DNA of 64,000 nt. Origin: Lautropia sp. (GTDB taxonomy: Bacteria; Pseudomonadota; Gammaproteobacteria; Burkholderiales; Burkholderiaceae_E). The translations under genes and the position numbers were made by a program. A model generated the notes under the pieces. It was not told the origin of the DNA, searched no databases, and was given only the letters and a program-made list of their open reading frames with translations. Within the stretch, counting starts at the first letter, position 1; every line of letters starts with the position of its first letter. This document shows, one piece after another, positions 18,642 through 31,201 of the stretch. The stretch lies in NCBI GenBank assembly GCA_030528325.1, contig JAUMZD010000009.1:25580-89579 (forward strand), in the 5' to 3' direction.

Positions 18642-19501
18642 CAAGCCAGCCCGAACCGCTCGGCAAAGGTATAGACCACGATCCGCTGACGACGGATCAT
18701 GCCGGCCAGGGCCACGCCACTCTGACGGGCGGTCTCGATGGCCAGCGCCGTAGGCGCAGAGACCACCACCAGCGTGCCCACACGGGCCATCGCCACTTTC
18801 TGCACCATCTCGAAACTGGCACGGCTGGTGATGGTCACGAATCCCTGAGCAACATCGACATCGGCACGAACCATCGCGCCGATCAGCTTGTCGAGCGCAT
18901 TGTGGCGCCCCACATCCTCGCGAAGCAGTTTCACCTCACCCGCCAGATCACACCAGGCAGCAGCATGCGTCGAGCCGGTCAGCTGCTGAAGATGCTGGGC
19001 TGCCTTCAGGTTGCGCTCACCCCGGAACAGCACCGGCACGTCGAGCCCGATGGGCAATACCGCCGGCAAGGGCTGGCGAACCTGTGACAGGCTGTCGGTA
19101 CCGCACAGGCCGCACCCGGTTCGACCGGCCAGATTGCGGCGACGCTCGCGCAACCGCCAGGCACATTCGGATGAGACTTCGAGCTGAAGCTCGATGCCAT
19201 GGGCGAGCTCGACCACATCCACGCCATACAACTCGGCCGGGGTGCGCAACAAGCCTTCCGTCAGGCCAAATCCCAGCGCGAAGTCTTCCAGATGATCGGG
19301 GCTGGCCATCATCACGGCGTGGGATATGCCGTTCAGAACCAGCGCCACCGGCACTTCCTCAGCGATGTGATCCATCACCGATGCCTGCTGGCCATCGTCC
19401 CAGACGTTGACCAACAACGACAAAGCCCCCTTCAACGGGGGCTTGCCGGTATCGGCGGACGGGCCTGGCCCGTCTGCCGCTTCATCATCGAAGGCAGTCA
19501 T
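18641..19501 (-). CDS. fdhD: Formate dehydrogenase accessory sulfurtransferase FdhD
   Basis: FdhD passes sulfur from IscS to the molybdenum/tungsten bis-MGD cofactor before it is inserted into formate dehydrogenase. The 286-aa protein has the diagnostic GRTGCGLCG motif with catalytic Cys130 and Cys133, and the LEDFALGFGLTEGLL region near residue 75. The start ATG (19501) overlaps the azurin stop as TGATG, so translation is coupled to azurin. The stop abuts the palindromic repeat. No formate dehydrogenase subunit is in this window. Confidence 0.93.
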   Translation of the reverse strand: MTAFDDEAADGPGPSADTGKPPLKGALSLLVNVWDDGQQASVMDHIAEEVPVALVLNGISHAVMMASPDHLEDFALGFGLTEGLLRTPAELYGVDVVELAHGIELQLEVSSECAWRLRERRRNLAGRTGCGLCGTDSLSQVRQPLPAVLPIGLDVPVLFRGERNLKAAQHLQQLTGSTHAAAWCDLAGEVKLLREDVGRHNALDKLIGAMVRADVDVAQGFVTITSRASFEMVQKVAMARVGTLVVVSAPTALAIETARQSGVALAGMIRRQRIVVYTFAERFGLA

Positions 19502-19950
19502 CAACCACCGACGATGAACTTGCCCTTCATCACGCTCCAGTGGCCGGGGAAGGAGCAGAAGAAGGTGTAGTCTTCACCAGCCTTGAACTTGCTGGCATCG
19601 ATCTTGACCGAGGTGCTTTCACCACCACCGATGATCTTGGTGACGGCCAGCACGCGGGCGTCATCCTTCGGCACATAGCTGTCGGCCAGCGTCATCTTGC
19701 CGCCTGCCTTGGCCACGTCCTTGTAATCGGCCGTCTTCGTGATGACGACGTTGTGCCCCATGGCCGATGCCGGCAGCTTGCCAACGTGCTTCAGCTCCAG
19801 GTTGATTTCCTTGCAGTCGCCATCCACCTTGATTTCCTTGGTGTTGAACGACATGGCATCCGTTGCCTCAACCTTCACATCGCAGGTTTTGGCCATCACA
19901 GCACTGGATGCGACCATCATCATGCCAACCAGCAAACCTTTTGCCAACAT
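19501..19950 (-). CDS. Azurin, periplasmic blue copper protein
   Basis: Azurin carries single electrons in the periplasm using a type 1 copper. The 149-aa precursor has a short hydrophobic signal peptide (cleavage after VMA, about residue 20). The copper ligands are visible: His66 (GHN), Cys132, His137 and Met141 in FCSFPGHWSVM. Cys23 and Cys46 can form the conserved disulfide. AGGAGAGG lies just upstream of the ATG. The stop overlaps the fdhD start. The 325-nt region upstream (19951-20275) holds the palindromic repeat at 20193 and no other gene. Confidence 0.96.
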   Translation of the reverse strand: MLAKGLLVGMMMVASSAVMAKTCDVKVEATDAMSFNTKEIKVDGDCKEINLELKHVGKLPASAMGHNVVITKTADYKDVAKAGGKMTLADSYVPKDDARVLAVTKIIGGGESTSVKIDASKFKAGEDYTFFCSFPGHWSVMKGKFIVGG

Positions 19951-20192
19951 AAACCTCTCCTAACACTCGTTTGTGATTTGAAGGAAGTCCCACAAGCCTG
20001 TCGAACCAGATCACCGACAGGCAGTGACGGATCTCTCTCGGCCCTGCCTCCGGCCATCTGAATCGGCCATGGGGCACAACCAGGGCGAGATACCAGCATC
20101 GATCCTGCTACGGGGAAACACCTAGTGCCAGTTTACCCGAGATTTGGTACCAAAACGTCGATATCGGTCAAGTTGTACCGGTTTCATCCCGG

Positions 20193-20276
20193 GGCGCTTG
20201 GGCGGCAGGAAAGTCGCGGGCTGCAAACCGGCATGGCCGATTTTCATCTTCGCGATTCCTATACCGCCCAAGCGCC
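20193..20276. repeat. Stop-codon-associated palindromic repeat, copy 2 (84 bp, perfect 13-bp ends)
   Basis: GGCGCTTGGGCGG at 20193-20205 and CCGCCCAAGCGCC at 20264-20276 are perfect inverted repeats. The interior carries, in reverse orientation, both core segments of the copy at 18478 without its long middle. The right end touches the yaeQ stop: read on the minus strand the sequence is TAGGCGCTTGGGCGG, where TAG is the stop codon. The same 15 bases end iolE. Confidence 0.85.
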
Positions 20277-20818
20277 TACCCGGACGCCTTCAGCACATGA
20301 CGCACCGGCTGAAGCATGTTGGCCTCATCACCGAACCAGATCTGTCCATCCTGCACGATGCACTGCAGACTCGCCCCCCGCTGGGCAAGCGTTGCCAGCG
20401 CACGGCTATCGTCGGCATCCAGCCGCCACACCGTCAGGTTGTCGAGCCGGGCCAGACCATCCCGGACCTTCTCCCACCAGACCGGTGCAGTCCGGCCATA
20501 GGCCAGCACCACCACCTGCCTGGCGCGGGCCGCGGCCTTGCGGATCAGTCGTTCATCCGGCTGGCCCACGTCGACCCACAGCCGGATCCGGCCATCCGGC
20601 GTCATGGCATGAAGATCGGCCTCGTCCTCGGTGCTGAGCCCCCGGCCAAAGCGCAAATCCTCGTCGGCCAGCAGGGCAAAGGCCAGCACGCGCACCATCA
20701 TCCGTTCATCGTTCTCGGAAGGATGGCGCGCAACAGTAAGTGAGTACTCACCGTAGTATGGCCTGTCCATGTCGGAGACATTCAGGCCCAGTTTGAAAAC
20801 CGTCGATTTCAGTGCCAT
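20276..20818 (-). CDS. yaeQ: YaeQ family protein
   Basis: This 180-aa protein starts MALKSTVFKLGLNVSDMDRPYY, a clear YaeQ N-terminus, and contains DEADLHAMTPDGRIRLWVDVGQPDE and PVWWEKVRDGLARLDNLTVW. YaeQ proteins have a PD-(D/E)XK-like fold and an uncertain role; E. coli YaeQ was once linked to RfaH suppression, but no enzyme activity is established. The ATG at 20818 lies 2 nt after the GNAT stop, so the two genes form an operon downstream of gyrB. The stop codon TAG is fused to the palindromic repeat. Confidence 0.93.
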   Translation of the reverse strand: MALKSTVFKLGLNVSDMDRPYYGEYSLTVARHPSENDERMMVRVLAFALLADEDLRFGRGLSTEDEADLHAMTPDGRIRLWVDVGQPDERLIRKAAARARQVVVLAYGRTAPVWWEKVRDGLARLDNLTVWRLDADDSRALATLAQRGASLQCIVQDGQIWFGDEANMLQPVRHVLKASG

Positions 20819-20820
20819 GC

Positions 20821-21459
20821 CTATCCGGTGAAAGTCGTGCTGCAGGCGGCCTCGTCCCAGGGCCTGCCGCCCTGGGCAAGCCTCGCCATCAGGCGGGCTT
20901 CGAGCGCCGGCCATTCCTCGCGCAGCAGGCTGTACATGACCGTGTCGCGGATGCTGCCGTCACGACGTGGCGCGTGGCGTCGGATCACACCATCCTTGCG
21001 GGCCCCCAGCCGTTCGATGGCCTGCTGGCTGGCCAGGTTCAACCCGTCGGTGCGCCAGCCCACCACCGGGCATTGCAACACGTCGAAGGCATGGCGCAAC
21101 AGCAGCAGCTTCGCCGTCGTGTTGACGTGCGTGCGCTGCACGCTCCTGCGGTACCAGGTGTAGCCGATCTCGACCCGGGGTATCGCGGCCACGATGTCGT
21201 GATAGCTGGTGCTGCCCAGCACCCGGCCACCGGGCGTCTCGATCACGGCAAAGGCAAAGCGGGTTCCCGCCTGCCGGCCTTCCAGCGCCTGCTCGATGTA
21301 GGCACGCGTCTGATCCGGTTCCGGCACGCTGGTGACGCGGATCGTCCAAAGTTCGCCATCGGCAGCCGCATCGCGCAGGCCGGCCTCATGCGAAAGCGCC
21401 AGCGGCTCCAGACGGATGCCATTGGCCGCCAGCACCACGGGCCTGACCAGTTGACTCAT
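20821..21459 (-). CDS. GNAT family N-acetyltransferase (RimJ/RimL-like)
   Basis: The protein is 212 aa. The order of elements fits RimJ/RimL-type GNATs: an N-terminal strand (IRLEPLALSHEAGLRDAA), FAFAVIETPGGRVLGSTSY, then EIGYTWYRRSVQRTHVNTTAKLL and GLNLASQQAIERLGARKDGVIRRH, which correspond to the acetyl-CoA binding core and the asparagine-rich helix. Substrate unknown. ATG 21459 has GGGGAG upstream; a 17-codon upstream extension is open but lacks a ribosome site. It starts 28 nt downstream of the gyrB stop. Confidence 0.85.
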   Translation of the reverse strand: MSQLVRPVVLAANGIRLEPLALSHEAGLRDAAADGELWTIRVTSVPEPDQTRAYIEQALEGRQAGTRFAFAVIETPGGRVLGSTSYHDIVAAIPRVEIGYTWYRRSVQRTHVNTTAKLLLLRHAFDVLQCPVVGWRTDGLNLASQQAIERLGARKDGVIRRHAPRRDGSIRDTVMYSLLREEWPALEARLMARLAQGGRPWDEAACSTTFTG

Positions 21460-21487
21460 GTCTGCCTGACTCCCCTGCCCGCCTGCC

Positions 21488-25188
<3,701 letters not shown>

Positions 25189-25754
25189 TCAGTCTGCTCC
25201 TGATTTCTTCCGGTTTAAGACTTTATCTATATATCTATCTGTTGTTGTTGTTTGGTCGGACCGCTTGCCTGTGAATAACCCTGAAGATGGGCAAGGGGAC
25301 TGGATCTTCACGAAACAGAACGATGTGGACATTTGACAACGGGATGGTCACGGTATTGTGGACAACTTCGGGGTCAGCCCCAAAAGCCCGGGTTATGCAC
25401 AAATTGCCGACAGGAATCGTGCAGTCTTCTCGATGAGTTGTTCACAATGGGGCGTTGATTGATGAAAACTTGGGCACGTCGGCTGCCAACCCTGTGACCT
25501 TTCTGTGAATAACCAGCCAGAAGCCTCGCGACATGTGGCTGATGCTGACACAGGGACTTATCCACAGGCAAGAAGACTCGTTCGATCGGCTTTGGTTTCG
25601 GCCATGAAAAGGTGCTCGAGCGGGAACGTGCCGGCGTGGGGTCTGCGAGAAACAGACACCGGGCCAGTGAACCGGCTGGCCCTTGAACGCCGGATCCGAT
25701 ACCGGCCGATCTGATGGACGGGTATCCATGTCTCGAATGCCTTCTGCCCGCCAC
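25189..25754. other. Candidate replication origin (oriC) between dnaA and dnaN
   Basis: This 566-nt intergenic region holds a cluster of DnaA-box sequences (consensus TTATNCACA): exact matches at 25270-25278 (TGTGAATAA), 25393-25401 (TTATGCACA), 25504-25512 (TGTGAATAA) and 25558-25566 (TTATCCACA). One-mismatch versions lie at 25324-25332, 25357-25365 and 25438-25446. The AT-rich, pyrimidine-repeat stretch at 25221-25254 next to the dnaN start is a good unwinding-element candidate. Most genes to the left run leftward and most core genes to the right run rightward, as expected around oriC. No gene is seen here. Confidence 0.75.
25221..25254. other. AT-rich stretch, candidate DNA unwinding element
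   Basis: A TATCTATATATCTATCT run followed by GTT repeats is the most AT-rich segment near the DnaA boxes. It lies directly upstream of the dnaN start. Its role in strand opening is inferred from composition and position only. Confidence 0.45.
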
Positions 25755-27365
25755 TCAGAGATATTCGCGCAACGTCTGTTCCAGCACGTGAATCTGGGTG
25801 TTCAATTCCTGATTATGCGAGCGTAATTCCGTAATTTTGCGTACTGCATACAAAACCGTCGTGTGATCCTTGCCACCGAAGGCATCGCCGATCTCCGGCA
25901 GGCTCTTCTGCGTCAGTTCCTTGGCCAGGTACATCGCGATCTGGCGCGGCTGGGCGATCTTCGCGGGCTTGCGCTTCGAATACATGTCGCTCAGCTTGAT
26001 CTTGTAGTAGTCGGCCACCGTTTTCTGGATGAATTCGATCGAGATCTGGCCCCGGTTGAAGGACAGGATGTCCTTCAGGGCTTCCTTGACCAGCTCCATC
26101 GAGATGGGCTGACTTCTGAATGCTGCATAATGAATGGCGCGCTGCAGGGCGCCTTCCAGCTCCCGAACGTTCTGCCGGATGTTCTTGGCGATGAAGTAGG
26201 CCACGTCGTCGGGCAGCTTGACCCGCACCTGCTCTGCCTTTCGCTGAAGGATGGCGATCCGCATCTCCAGCTCGGGCGGCTCGATCGCCACGATCAGGCC
26301 GGAATTTAGCCGGGAGATCAGCCGTTCATCGACATTGCCCAGTTCCTTCGGATAGGTGTCGCTCGTGATGACGATCTGGCGGCGATTGTTGACGAGGGCC
26401 TCGAACACGTAGAAGAACTCTTCCTGGGTACGCTGCTTGGCCGACAGGAACTGGATGTCGTCGATCAGCAGCATGTCGAAGGATCGGTAGTAGCGCTGGA
26501 AGGTATCGACCGAATCGCGGCGCATGGCCGAGACCATGTCATCGACGAACTGCTTGGCCGACACGTAGCGGATCTTCGCGTGGCGCTCCCGATCATGAAC
26601 CGCATTGCCGATGGCCTGCATCAGGTGGGTCTTGCCCAGACCGGAGCCGCCGAGAATGAAGAGCGGGTTGTAGGCCACGCCCGGACGGTCGGCTACCTGC
26701 AGGGCGGCGGCTCGGGCCAGATCATTGGCCTTGCCGGTCACGAAGGTATGAAAGGTCAGCGCCGGGTTCAGGCGCGTCTCTTCGTCCGGGGCCTGGTTGT
26801 TGAGGCCCGAAAAGCCACCGGTGTTGACCGTTGCATCCTCCTCCGGGGTGCTTTCGGTGGCGGCTTCGGCCTCGATCTCTTCCTGGCTGATCGGGCGGGA
26901 AGAGGGCGTGGCAGGTGAACCGATGCCCTGCGGGGCGGATGAGGCCATCGACGGGGAGCCGGCCGGCGGCATGCCGTAGGGTGAGCCGGCCTGGGGGGGC
27001 AGGTTGCCGATGCCCGGCATGGCGGGCATCGGAGGCTGAACCTGATGGGGCTGGTGGGCATGGCCTGGCTGGGCGCCAAAGGCCGGGGCGGGCATGACCT
27101 GGGCTGCGCCTTCGCCTTGTGGTCGGGCCACCACGATTTCAGCGTGCATGGCCGGGTCGATCGCGTCACGCAGTACCTGATTGATTAGGTGCAGGTACTG
27201 GTTGCGCACCACATCGGCCTTGACCTGGTTCGACGCACCCAGACGGATCAGGCAGGCATCGGCATCGAAGGCAAGAAAGCTCAGCGGTTGAATCCAGGTG
27301 CGATACGCCTGCTCGGGCATCCTGCTTGCCATGACGGCGCTGCACGCTTCCCACTGTTCCTGCAT
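25755..27365 (-). CDS. dnaA: Chromosomal replication initiator DnaA
   Basis: DnaA binds DnaA boxes and opens oriC with ATP. The 536-aa protein has domain I (MQEQWEACSAV...RTWIQPL), an unusually long Pro/Met/Ala/Gln-rich domain II (about 85-195), the AAA+ domain with Walker A GGSGLGKTH at 239-247 and Walker B LLIDDIQFL, and the domain IV helix-turn-helix with DHTTVLYAVRKI near the C-terminus. ATG 27365 has AGAGGA upstream; the open extension to 27497 has no ribosome site and would overlap the upstream DnaA boxes. Confidence 0.98.
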   Translation of the reverse strand: MQEQWEACSAVMASRMPEQAYRTWIQPLSFLAFDADACLIRLGASNQVKADVVRNQYLHLINQVLRDAIDPAMHAEIVVARPQGEGAAQVMPAPAFGAQPGHAHQPHQVQPPMPAMPGIGNLPPQAGSPYGMPPAGSPSMASSAPQGIGSPATPSSRPISQEEIEAEAATESTPEEDATVNTGGFSGLNNQAPDEETRLNPALTFHTFVTGKANDLARAAALQVADRPGVAYNPLFILGGSGLGKTHLMQAIGNAVHDRERHAKIRYVSAKQFVDDMVSAMRRDSVDTFQRYYRSFDMLLIDDIQFLSAKQRTQEEFFYVFEALVNNRRQIVITSDTYPKELGNVDERLISRLNSGLIVAIEPPELEMRIAILQRKAEQVRVKLPDDVAYFIAKNIRQNVRELEGALQRAIHYAAFRSQPISMELVKEALKDILSFNRGQISIEFIQKTVADYYKIKLSDMYSKRKPAKIAQPRQIAMYLAKELTQKSLPEIGDAFGGKDHTTVLYAVRKITELRSHNQELNTQIHVLEQTLREYL

Positions 27366-27502
27366 GGTGGTTCGATTCCTCTGGGTGGCGGTTGGGTGAA
27401 CGGATCGGGGTGGTGTGTGACTGGGCAGATCGAGGCCGGTGCAAGGCTGCCCACAGGGGAGGAGAAGTATGCAAATGTCTGTCCTGACAGGCTGCATCCA
27501 GT

Positions 27503-27533
27503 CTATCCACAGGTGGATTCTAACTTATCCACA
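27503..27533. promoter_or_regulatory. DnaA boxes upstream of dnaA
   Basis: CTATCCACA (27503-27511, one mismatch) and TTATCCACA (27525-27533, perfect) are 22 bp apart in the divergent dnaA-rpmH gap (27366-27862). They may autoregulate dnaA or form part of a bipartite origin. Apart from these and the rpmH promoter, I see nothing else in this gap. Confidence 0.65.
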
Positions 27534-27783
27534 GGCTTTGCCGCTGGACGGCTGCGAAAAGCTTTAGAACCCCACCTATGGCAGCCATGATCGGCTGGCG
27601 GCATCAGCTCAGGCGCCGTGATCGGGGGCTGCTGTGTCCGACAGGGAGCCGAGCCTCTTCAACCCGTGAACGTTGTCAATGGGTGCAGCATGCCGGCAGG
27701 GGCTTGCCGCGTCAGCCTGTCTGCAGGTTGATGGCCATCCGACGCCGAGTCGGGATATGGTGCTGTCTGATGGCCGTCAATCA

Positions 27784-27812
27784 TTGACAAAGAAGCCAAC
27801 TCGCAGTCCAAT
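27784..27812 (+). promoter_or_regulatory. Sigma70 promoter candidate for rpmH
   Basis: A perfect TTGACA at 27784-27789 is followed after 17 nt by TCCAAT (27807-27812; 4 of 6 matches). It lies about 50 nt before the rpmH start. Confidence 0.6.
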
Positions 27813-27862
27813 AGAGGGCTTTTCTAGAAAACTGGTTGCGACGCTCGTCGCACGGATCGATC

Positions 27863-27997
27863 ATGAAGCGTACTTATCAACCCTCCGTCTGCCGTCGTAA
27901 GAGAACTCATGGCTTTCTGGTTCGCCAGAAAACCCGTGGTGGCCGCGCTGTGCTGCGCGCCCGTCGCGCCAAGGGCCGCAAGCGTCTGGCTGTCTGA
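27863..27997 (+). CDS. rpmH: 50S ribosomal protein L34
   Basis: This 44-aa basic protein starts [20 protein letters not shown] and ends [12 protein letters not shown], which is unmistakably L34 of the large ribosomal subunit. The residue after PSV is Cys, where Thr or Arg is more usual. It is divergent from dnaA and heads the classic rpmH-rnpA-yidD-yidC-mnmE block. The following gap to rnpA (27998-28310) is longer than usual; I see no further gene or clear signal in it. Confidence 0.97.
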   Translation: MKRTYQPSVCRRKRTHGFLVRQKTRGGRAVLRARRAKGRKRLAV

Positions 27998-28310
27998 TAC
28001 CTGCCATGCCAGGCACCAGATCGGGGTGGCCTGAGGCTCATCGAGAAGCAGCGGCTTCTACTGCCCACCATGGTGTCATGGCCTTGCGGCATCGAGCTTG
28101 TCTGATTTCTCCGAATGACACAGGCCCATCCTGCCCGACCTGATTACTCGTCTGGCTGGTTTGCCTTTGTTCGGCCTTTTCTCTTGATCGGCGGTTTCTG
28201 CCGCTTTCGCGCGTTGACCGTTTGTGCTCGGGCTTTCTGCCCTGAACGCAGATCCTTCTGCTTGAGGCATTTTGCCCCCGTCATCGCCGCATCAGTATCG
28301 GGTGCTTGTC

Positions 28311-29009
28311 ATGGCCCCTCGTCATCCCGGCTCTTCAGGACGCCGTCCCTTCGTGCCTCCCGTTCGGGTTTCAGGCCAGTTTCTCTCGTTGACCGGCTCC
28401 TTTCGCCCTGAATCGGCAGTTTCAGCCGATCCGGCTGGCAGCCCATGCGCCAGGAGCCTGGGTGGCCGGTTGGCAGCCCGCGACTTTCCTGCCGCCCAGG
28501 CTCCCAGGGCTTCAGTGCCCGTTCCCGACATCCAGATCAGTGTGCCCAAACGCCTGGTCCGATCGGCCGTCAGTCGAAACACGGTCAAGCGTGTGTTGCG
28601 TGAGGCCTGGCGGGCCGCGTGCCTGCAGCCGTCGAACACCCTGAAAGCCGAGGCGATCGTCTCCGGTTCCGGGAGCAGCGCGACTGCGTCATCCCCGCCG
28701 ACGGCTTCGCCGCTGGCCTGCCCCGATCGGATCTGGCGTTTCACCCTGAAGGCGCATCCGGGGGGGAACCTTCTGGCGAAGAGCCAGCATGCGCGTGCCC
28801 GGATGAGGTTGGCAGCCCGCAAGGTGCCGGTATCAGGTTCCCGTGGCCAGGCAGTAGAATCACCGCTTTTGCTGGCGGGGGCCTTTGCCCATCACAAGCG
28901 CGTGTTGCGTGCAGAAGCCGATGCGTTGCTGGCAGATGCGCTCAGAAAGCTGGTTCGTCCTGTGGGTGACCGTTCCGTGCGTCAACGTGGCCGGCAGGTT
29001 TCGTCATGA
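28311..29009 (+). CDS. rnpA: RNase P protein component, strongly expanded
   Basis: RnpA is the protein cofactor of the RNA enzyme that matures tRNA 5' ends. Identity rests on the RNR-type motif in [20 protein letters not shown] followed by LREAWR, and on position between rpmH and yidD. With ATG 28311 the protein is about 232 aa (or 245 aa from TTG 28272), against about 120-140 normally. The N-terminal 90 residues do not show the usual RnpA pattern. They include [17 protein letters not shown], which is the translation of the palindromic repeat at 28454-28503. A further Ser/Ala/Pro-rich stretch interrupts the C-terminal part. Its stop overlaps the yidD start by 4 nt (ATGA). Confidence 0.82.
   Translation: MAPRHPGSSGRRPFVPPVRVSGQFLSLTGSFRPESAVSADPAGSPCARSLGGRLAARDFPAAQAPRASVPVPDIQISVPKRLVRSAVSRNTVKRVLREAWRAACLQPSNTLKAEAIVSGSGSSATASSPPTASPLACPDRIWRFTLKAHPGGNLLAKSQHARARMRLAARKVPVSGSRGQAVESPLLLAGAFAHHKRVLRAEADALLADALRKLVRPVGDRSVRQRGRQVSS
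28454..28503. repeat. Palindromic repeat copy 3, inside the rnpA coding sequence
   Basis: A 50-bp minimal member of the repeat family: GAGCCTGGGTGG at the left and CCGCCCAGGCTC at the right, enclosing the GCAGCCCGCGACTTTCCTGC core. It is read in frame within rnpA without introducing a stop codon. The other four copies are intergenic or abut stop codons. Confidence 0.8.
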
Positions 29010-29317
29010 AGCCGGATGAAGAGGGACGACAGCCGAAGCCGATTGCACGTGCCCTGATGCTGGCTGTCCGGGCGTATCAGGTCGGGCTCAGCAGTTTTCT
29101 GCCGCCACGTTGCCGCTTCGTGCCGAGCTGCTCGGAATATGCGCTTGAAGCCTTGCGCATTCATGGTGCAGCTCGTGGTGGGTGGTTGGCCTGTCGGCGG
29201 ATCTGTCGTTGTCATCCCTGGGGGGGGCACGGCCTCGATCCGGTTCCGCCGCGCGAAGGCATCTCGCCCCACGAAGGCAGCGGGTCGAGCATCCAGTCAA
29301 CCAAAAAGCATTCATAA
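29006..29317 (+). CDS. yidD: Membrane protein insertion efficiency factor YidD
   Basis: This 103-aa protein has the compact YidD signature [20 protein letters not shown] followed by a Cys-rich [23 protein letters not shown]. YidD aids YidC-dependent membrane protein insertion at the inner face of the membrane. The ATG overlaps the rnpA stop by 4 nt, so translation is coupled. The next gene is yidC, 192 nt downstream. Confidence 0.96.
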   Translation: MKPDEEGRQPKPIARALMLAVRAYQVGLSSFLPPRCRFVPSCSEYALEALRIHGAARGGWLACRRICRCHPWGGHGLDPVPPREGISPHEGSGSSIQSTKKHS

Positions 29318-29509
29318 TTCATCATTACAGGCCGTTTTCGGCGCGAATCGGCTGAAAGTCCGGTTTTTTTGTGACCGGTGCGCTCTGAGACGGTCAGGGC
29401 GCTCTCATGTCGGGTATTCTTCACCGTCGCCAGGTTTTTGCCGGACCGTCTGCGTTTTGCGTGCCGGCTTCATGGTTTCAGTCAACTCAACAGACTCATT
29501 GTCCCGAAG

Positions 29510-31201
29510 ATGCAGCAGACCCAAAAGACCATCCTCTGGGTAATTTTCACCATGTCGCTGTTGTTCCTGTGGGACAACTGGCAGAAACATAACGGTCAGC
29601 CGTCGATGTTCGGTGGGCAGCCGGCCCAGACAGCGCAGCAGAATCCCGCGCCGAACGCCGGTGATGCCGCTACGGGCCAGGATGCCACGGTGCCCGGTGC
29701 GCCGACCACCGTGCCCGCCGTCAACGGCCCGGCAGCCAACGTGCCGTCCGCACCCGCCGCCAGGAAAGGTGAGATCATCCGTCTGACCAACGACGTGATG
29801 AAGCTCGACATCGACACCGTGGGCGGGCAGGTGAGCCGAACCGAGCTGCTCGATCACGTCCATGACACGACCAATCCCGACAGCGGCAACCTGGTGATCC
29901 AGTCGCCCGAGAACGGGAAGTTCTTCCTGGGCCAGACCGGTCTGGTGGGGGTGACGGGCGCACCGAATCACACGACGCCGATGACGGTCGTGCGCACGAT
30001 CGAGACGGGTGGGGTGGTCTCGGGCGTCGTGCTGGCAGCCGAGGGCGGCGGCCTTCGCATCGAGCGCACCTACCAGCTGCAGCCAGGATCCTACGAGATC
30101 AAGGTCGACAACAAGGTGACGAACATCGGCGAGCAGCCGCTGTCGCCCACGCTCTACATGCAGTTGACCCGTGACACGCACACGGCACCGGGCCAGTCGG
30201 GCTTCTATAGCACCTATGTGGGCCCCGTCGTCTATACCGATGAGGACAAGTTCCAGAAGGTTTCCTTCGACGACATCGAGAAAGGCAAGGCGCGTCATTC
30301 GGTGCGTGCCAACGATGGCTGGGTCGGCATCATTCAGCATTATTTCGTCTCGGCCTGGGTGCCGAAGCAGGGCGTGAGCCGCGAGTACTACACCCGCCGC
30401 TCCGGTAACGGCGTCTATTCGGTCGGCGCCTATGAGCCGATCGGCCAGATCGCGGCCGGCCAGACGGCCGACGTGAGCGAGACGCTGTTCATCGGTCCGC
30501 AGGATCAGAACGTGCTGGAGAAGGTTGCACCAGGCCTGGATCTGGTCGTCGACTATGGCTGGCTGACGGCGATCGCCAAGCCGCTCTTCTGGCTGCTGAC
30601 CTTCCTGCACGGCATAGTCGGCAACTGGGGATGGGCCATCGTGCTGCTGACGATCCTCGTCAAGCTCGCCTTCTTCCCGTTGCAGGCCGCCAGTTATCGG
30701 TCGATGGCCAAGATGCGCAAGGTGCAACCCAAGCTCACCGCCATTCGTGAGCGCTATGGCGATGACCGGATGAAGATGAACCAGGCCATGATGGAGCTGT
30801 ACAAGACGGAGAAGATCAATCCGCTGGGCGGCTGTCTGCCGATCCTCGTGCAGATCCCGGTCTTCATCGCGCTGTACTGGGTGCTGCTTGCTTCGGTCGA
30901 GATCCGCAATGCTCCGTGGATCGGCTGGATCAGGGATCTGTCCAGCCCTGATCCGTGGTACATCCTGCCGGTGCTGATGGCCATCACGATGTTCGTGCAG
31001 ACCAAGCTGAATCCGACCCCGGCCGATCCGGTTCAGGCGAAGATGATGATGTGGATGCCAGTGATCTTCTCGGTGATGTTCTTCTTCTTCCCCGCCGGCC
31101 TCGTGCTGTACTGGGTCGTCTCGAACATCTTCTCCATCGCCCAGCAGTGGGTGATCACCCGCAAGATCGAGGGCAAACCGCTTTTCGGCCGTGCAGGATA
31201 A
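29510..31201 (+). CDS. yidC: Membrane protein insertase YidC
   Basis: YidC inserts and folds inner-membrane proteins alone or with Sec. The 563-aa protein begins with a transmembrane helix ([18 protein letters not shown]). A Gln/Pro/Ala-rich linker follows, then the large periplasmic beta-sandwich domain (about 85-345) and the conserved C-terminal core of five helices (from [28 protein letters not shown] to [17 protein letters not shown]). ATG 29510 (MQQTQK) is the normal YidC start; upstream frames are longer but lack family features. Its 3' end overlaps mnmE by 11 nt. Confidence 0.97.
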   Translation: MQQTQKTILWVIFTMSLLFLWDNWQKHNGQPSMFGGQPAQTAQQNPAPNAGDAATGQDATVPGAPTTVPAVNGPAANVPSAPAARKGEIIRLTNDVMKLDIDTVGGQVSRTELLDHVHDTTNPDSGNLVIQSPENGKFFLGQTGLVGVTGAPNHTTPMTVVRTIETGGVVSGVVLAAEGGGLRIERTYQLQPGSYEIKVDNKVTNIGEQPLSPTLYMQLTRDTHTAPGQSGFYSTYVGPVVYTDEDKFQKVSFDDIEKGKARHSVRANDGWVGIIQHYFVSAWVPKQGVSREYYTRRSGNGVYSVGAYEPIGQIAAGQTADVSETLFIGPQDQNVLEKVAPGLDLVVDYGWLTAIAKPLFWLLTFLHGIVGNWGWAIVLLTILVKLAFFPLQAASYRSMAKMRKVQPKLTAIRERYGDDRMKMNQAMMELYKTEKINPLGGCLPILVQIPVFIALYWVLLASVEIRNAPWIGWIRDLSSPDPWYILPVLMAITMFVQTKLNPTPADPVQAKMMMWMPVIFSVMFFFFPAGLVLYWVVSNIFSIAQQWVITRKIEGKPLFGRAG

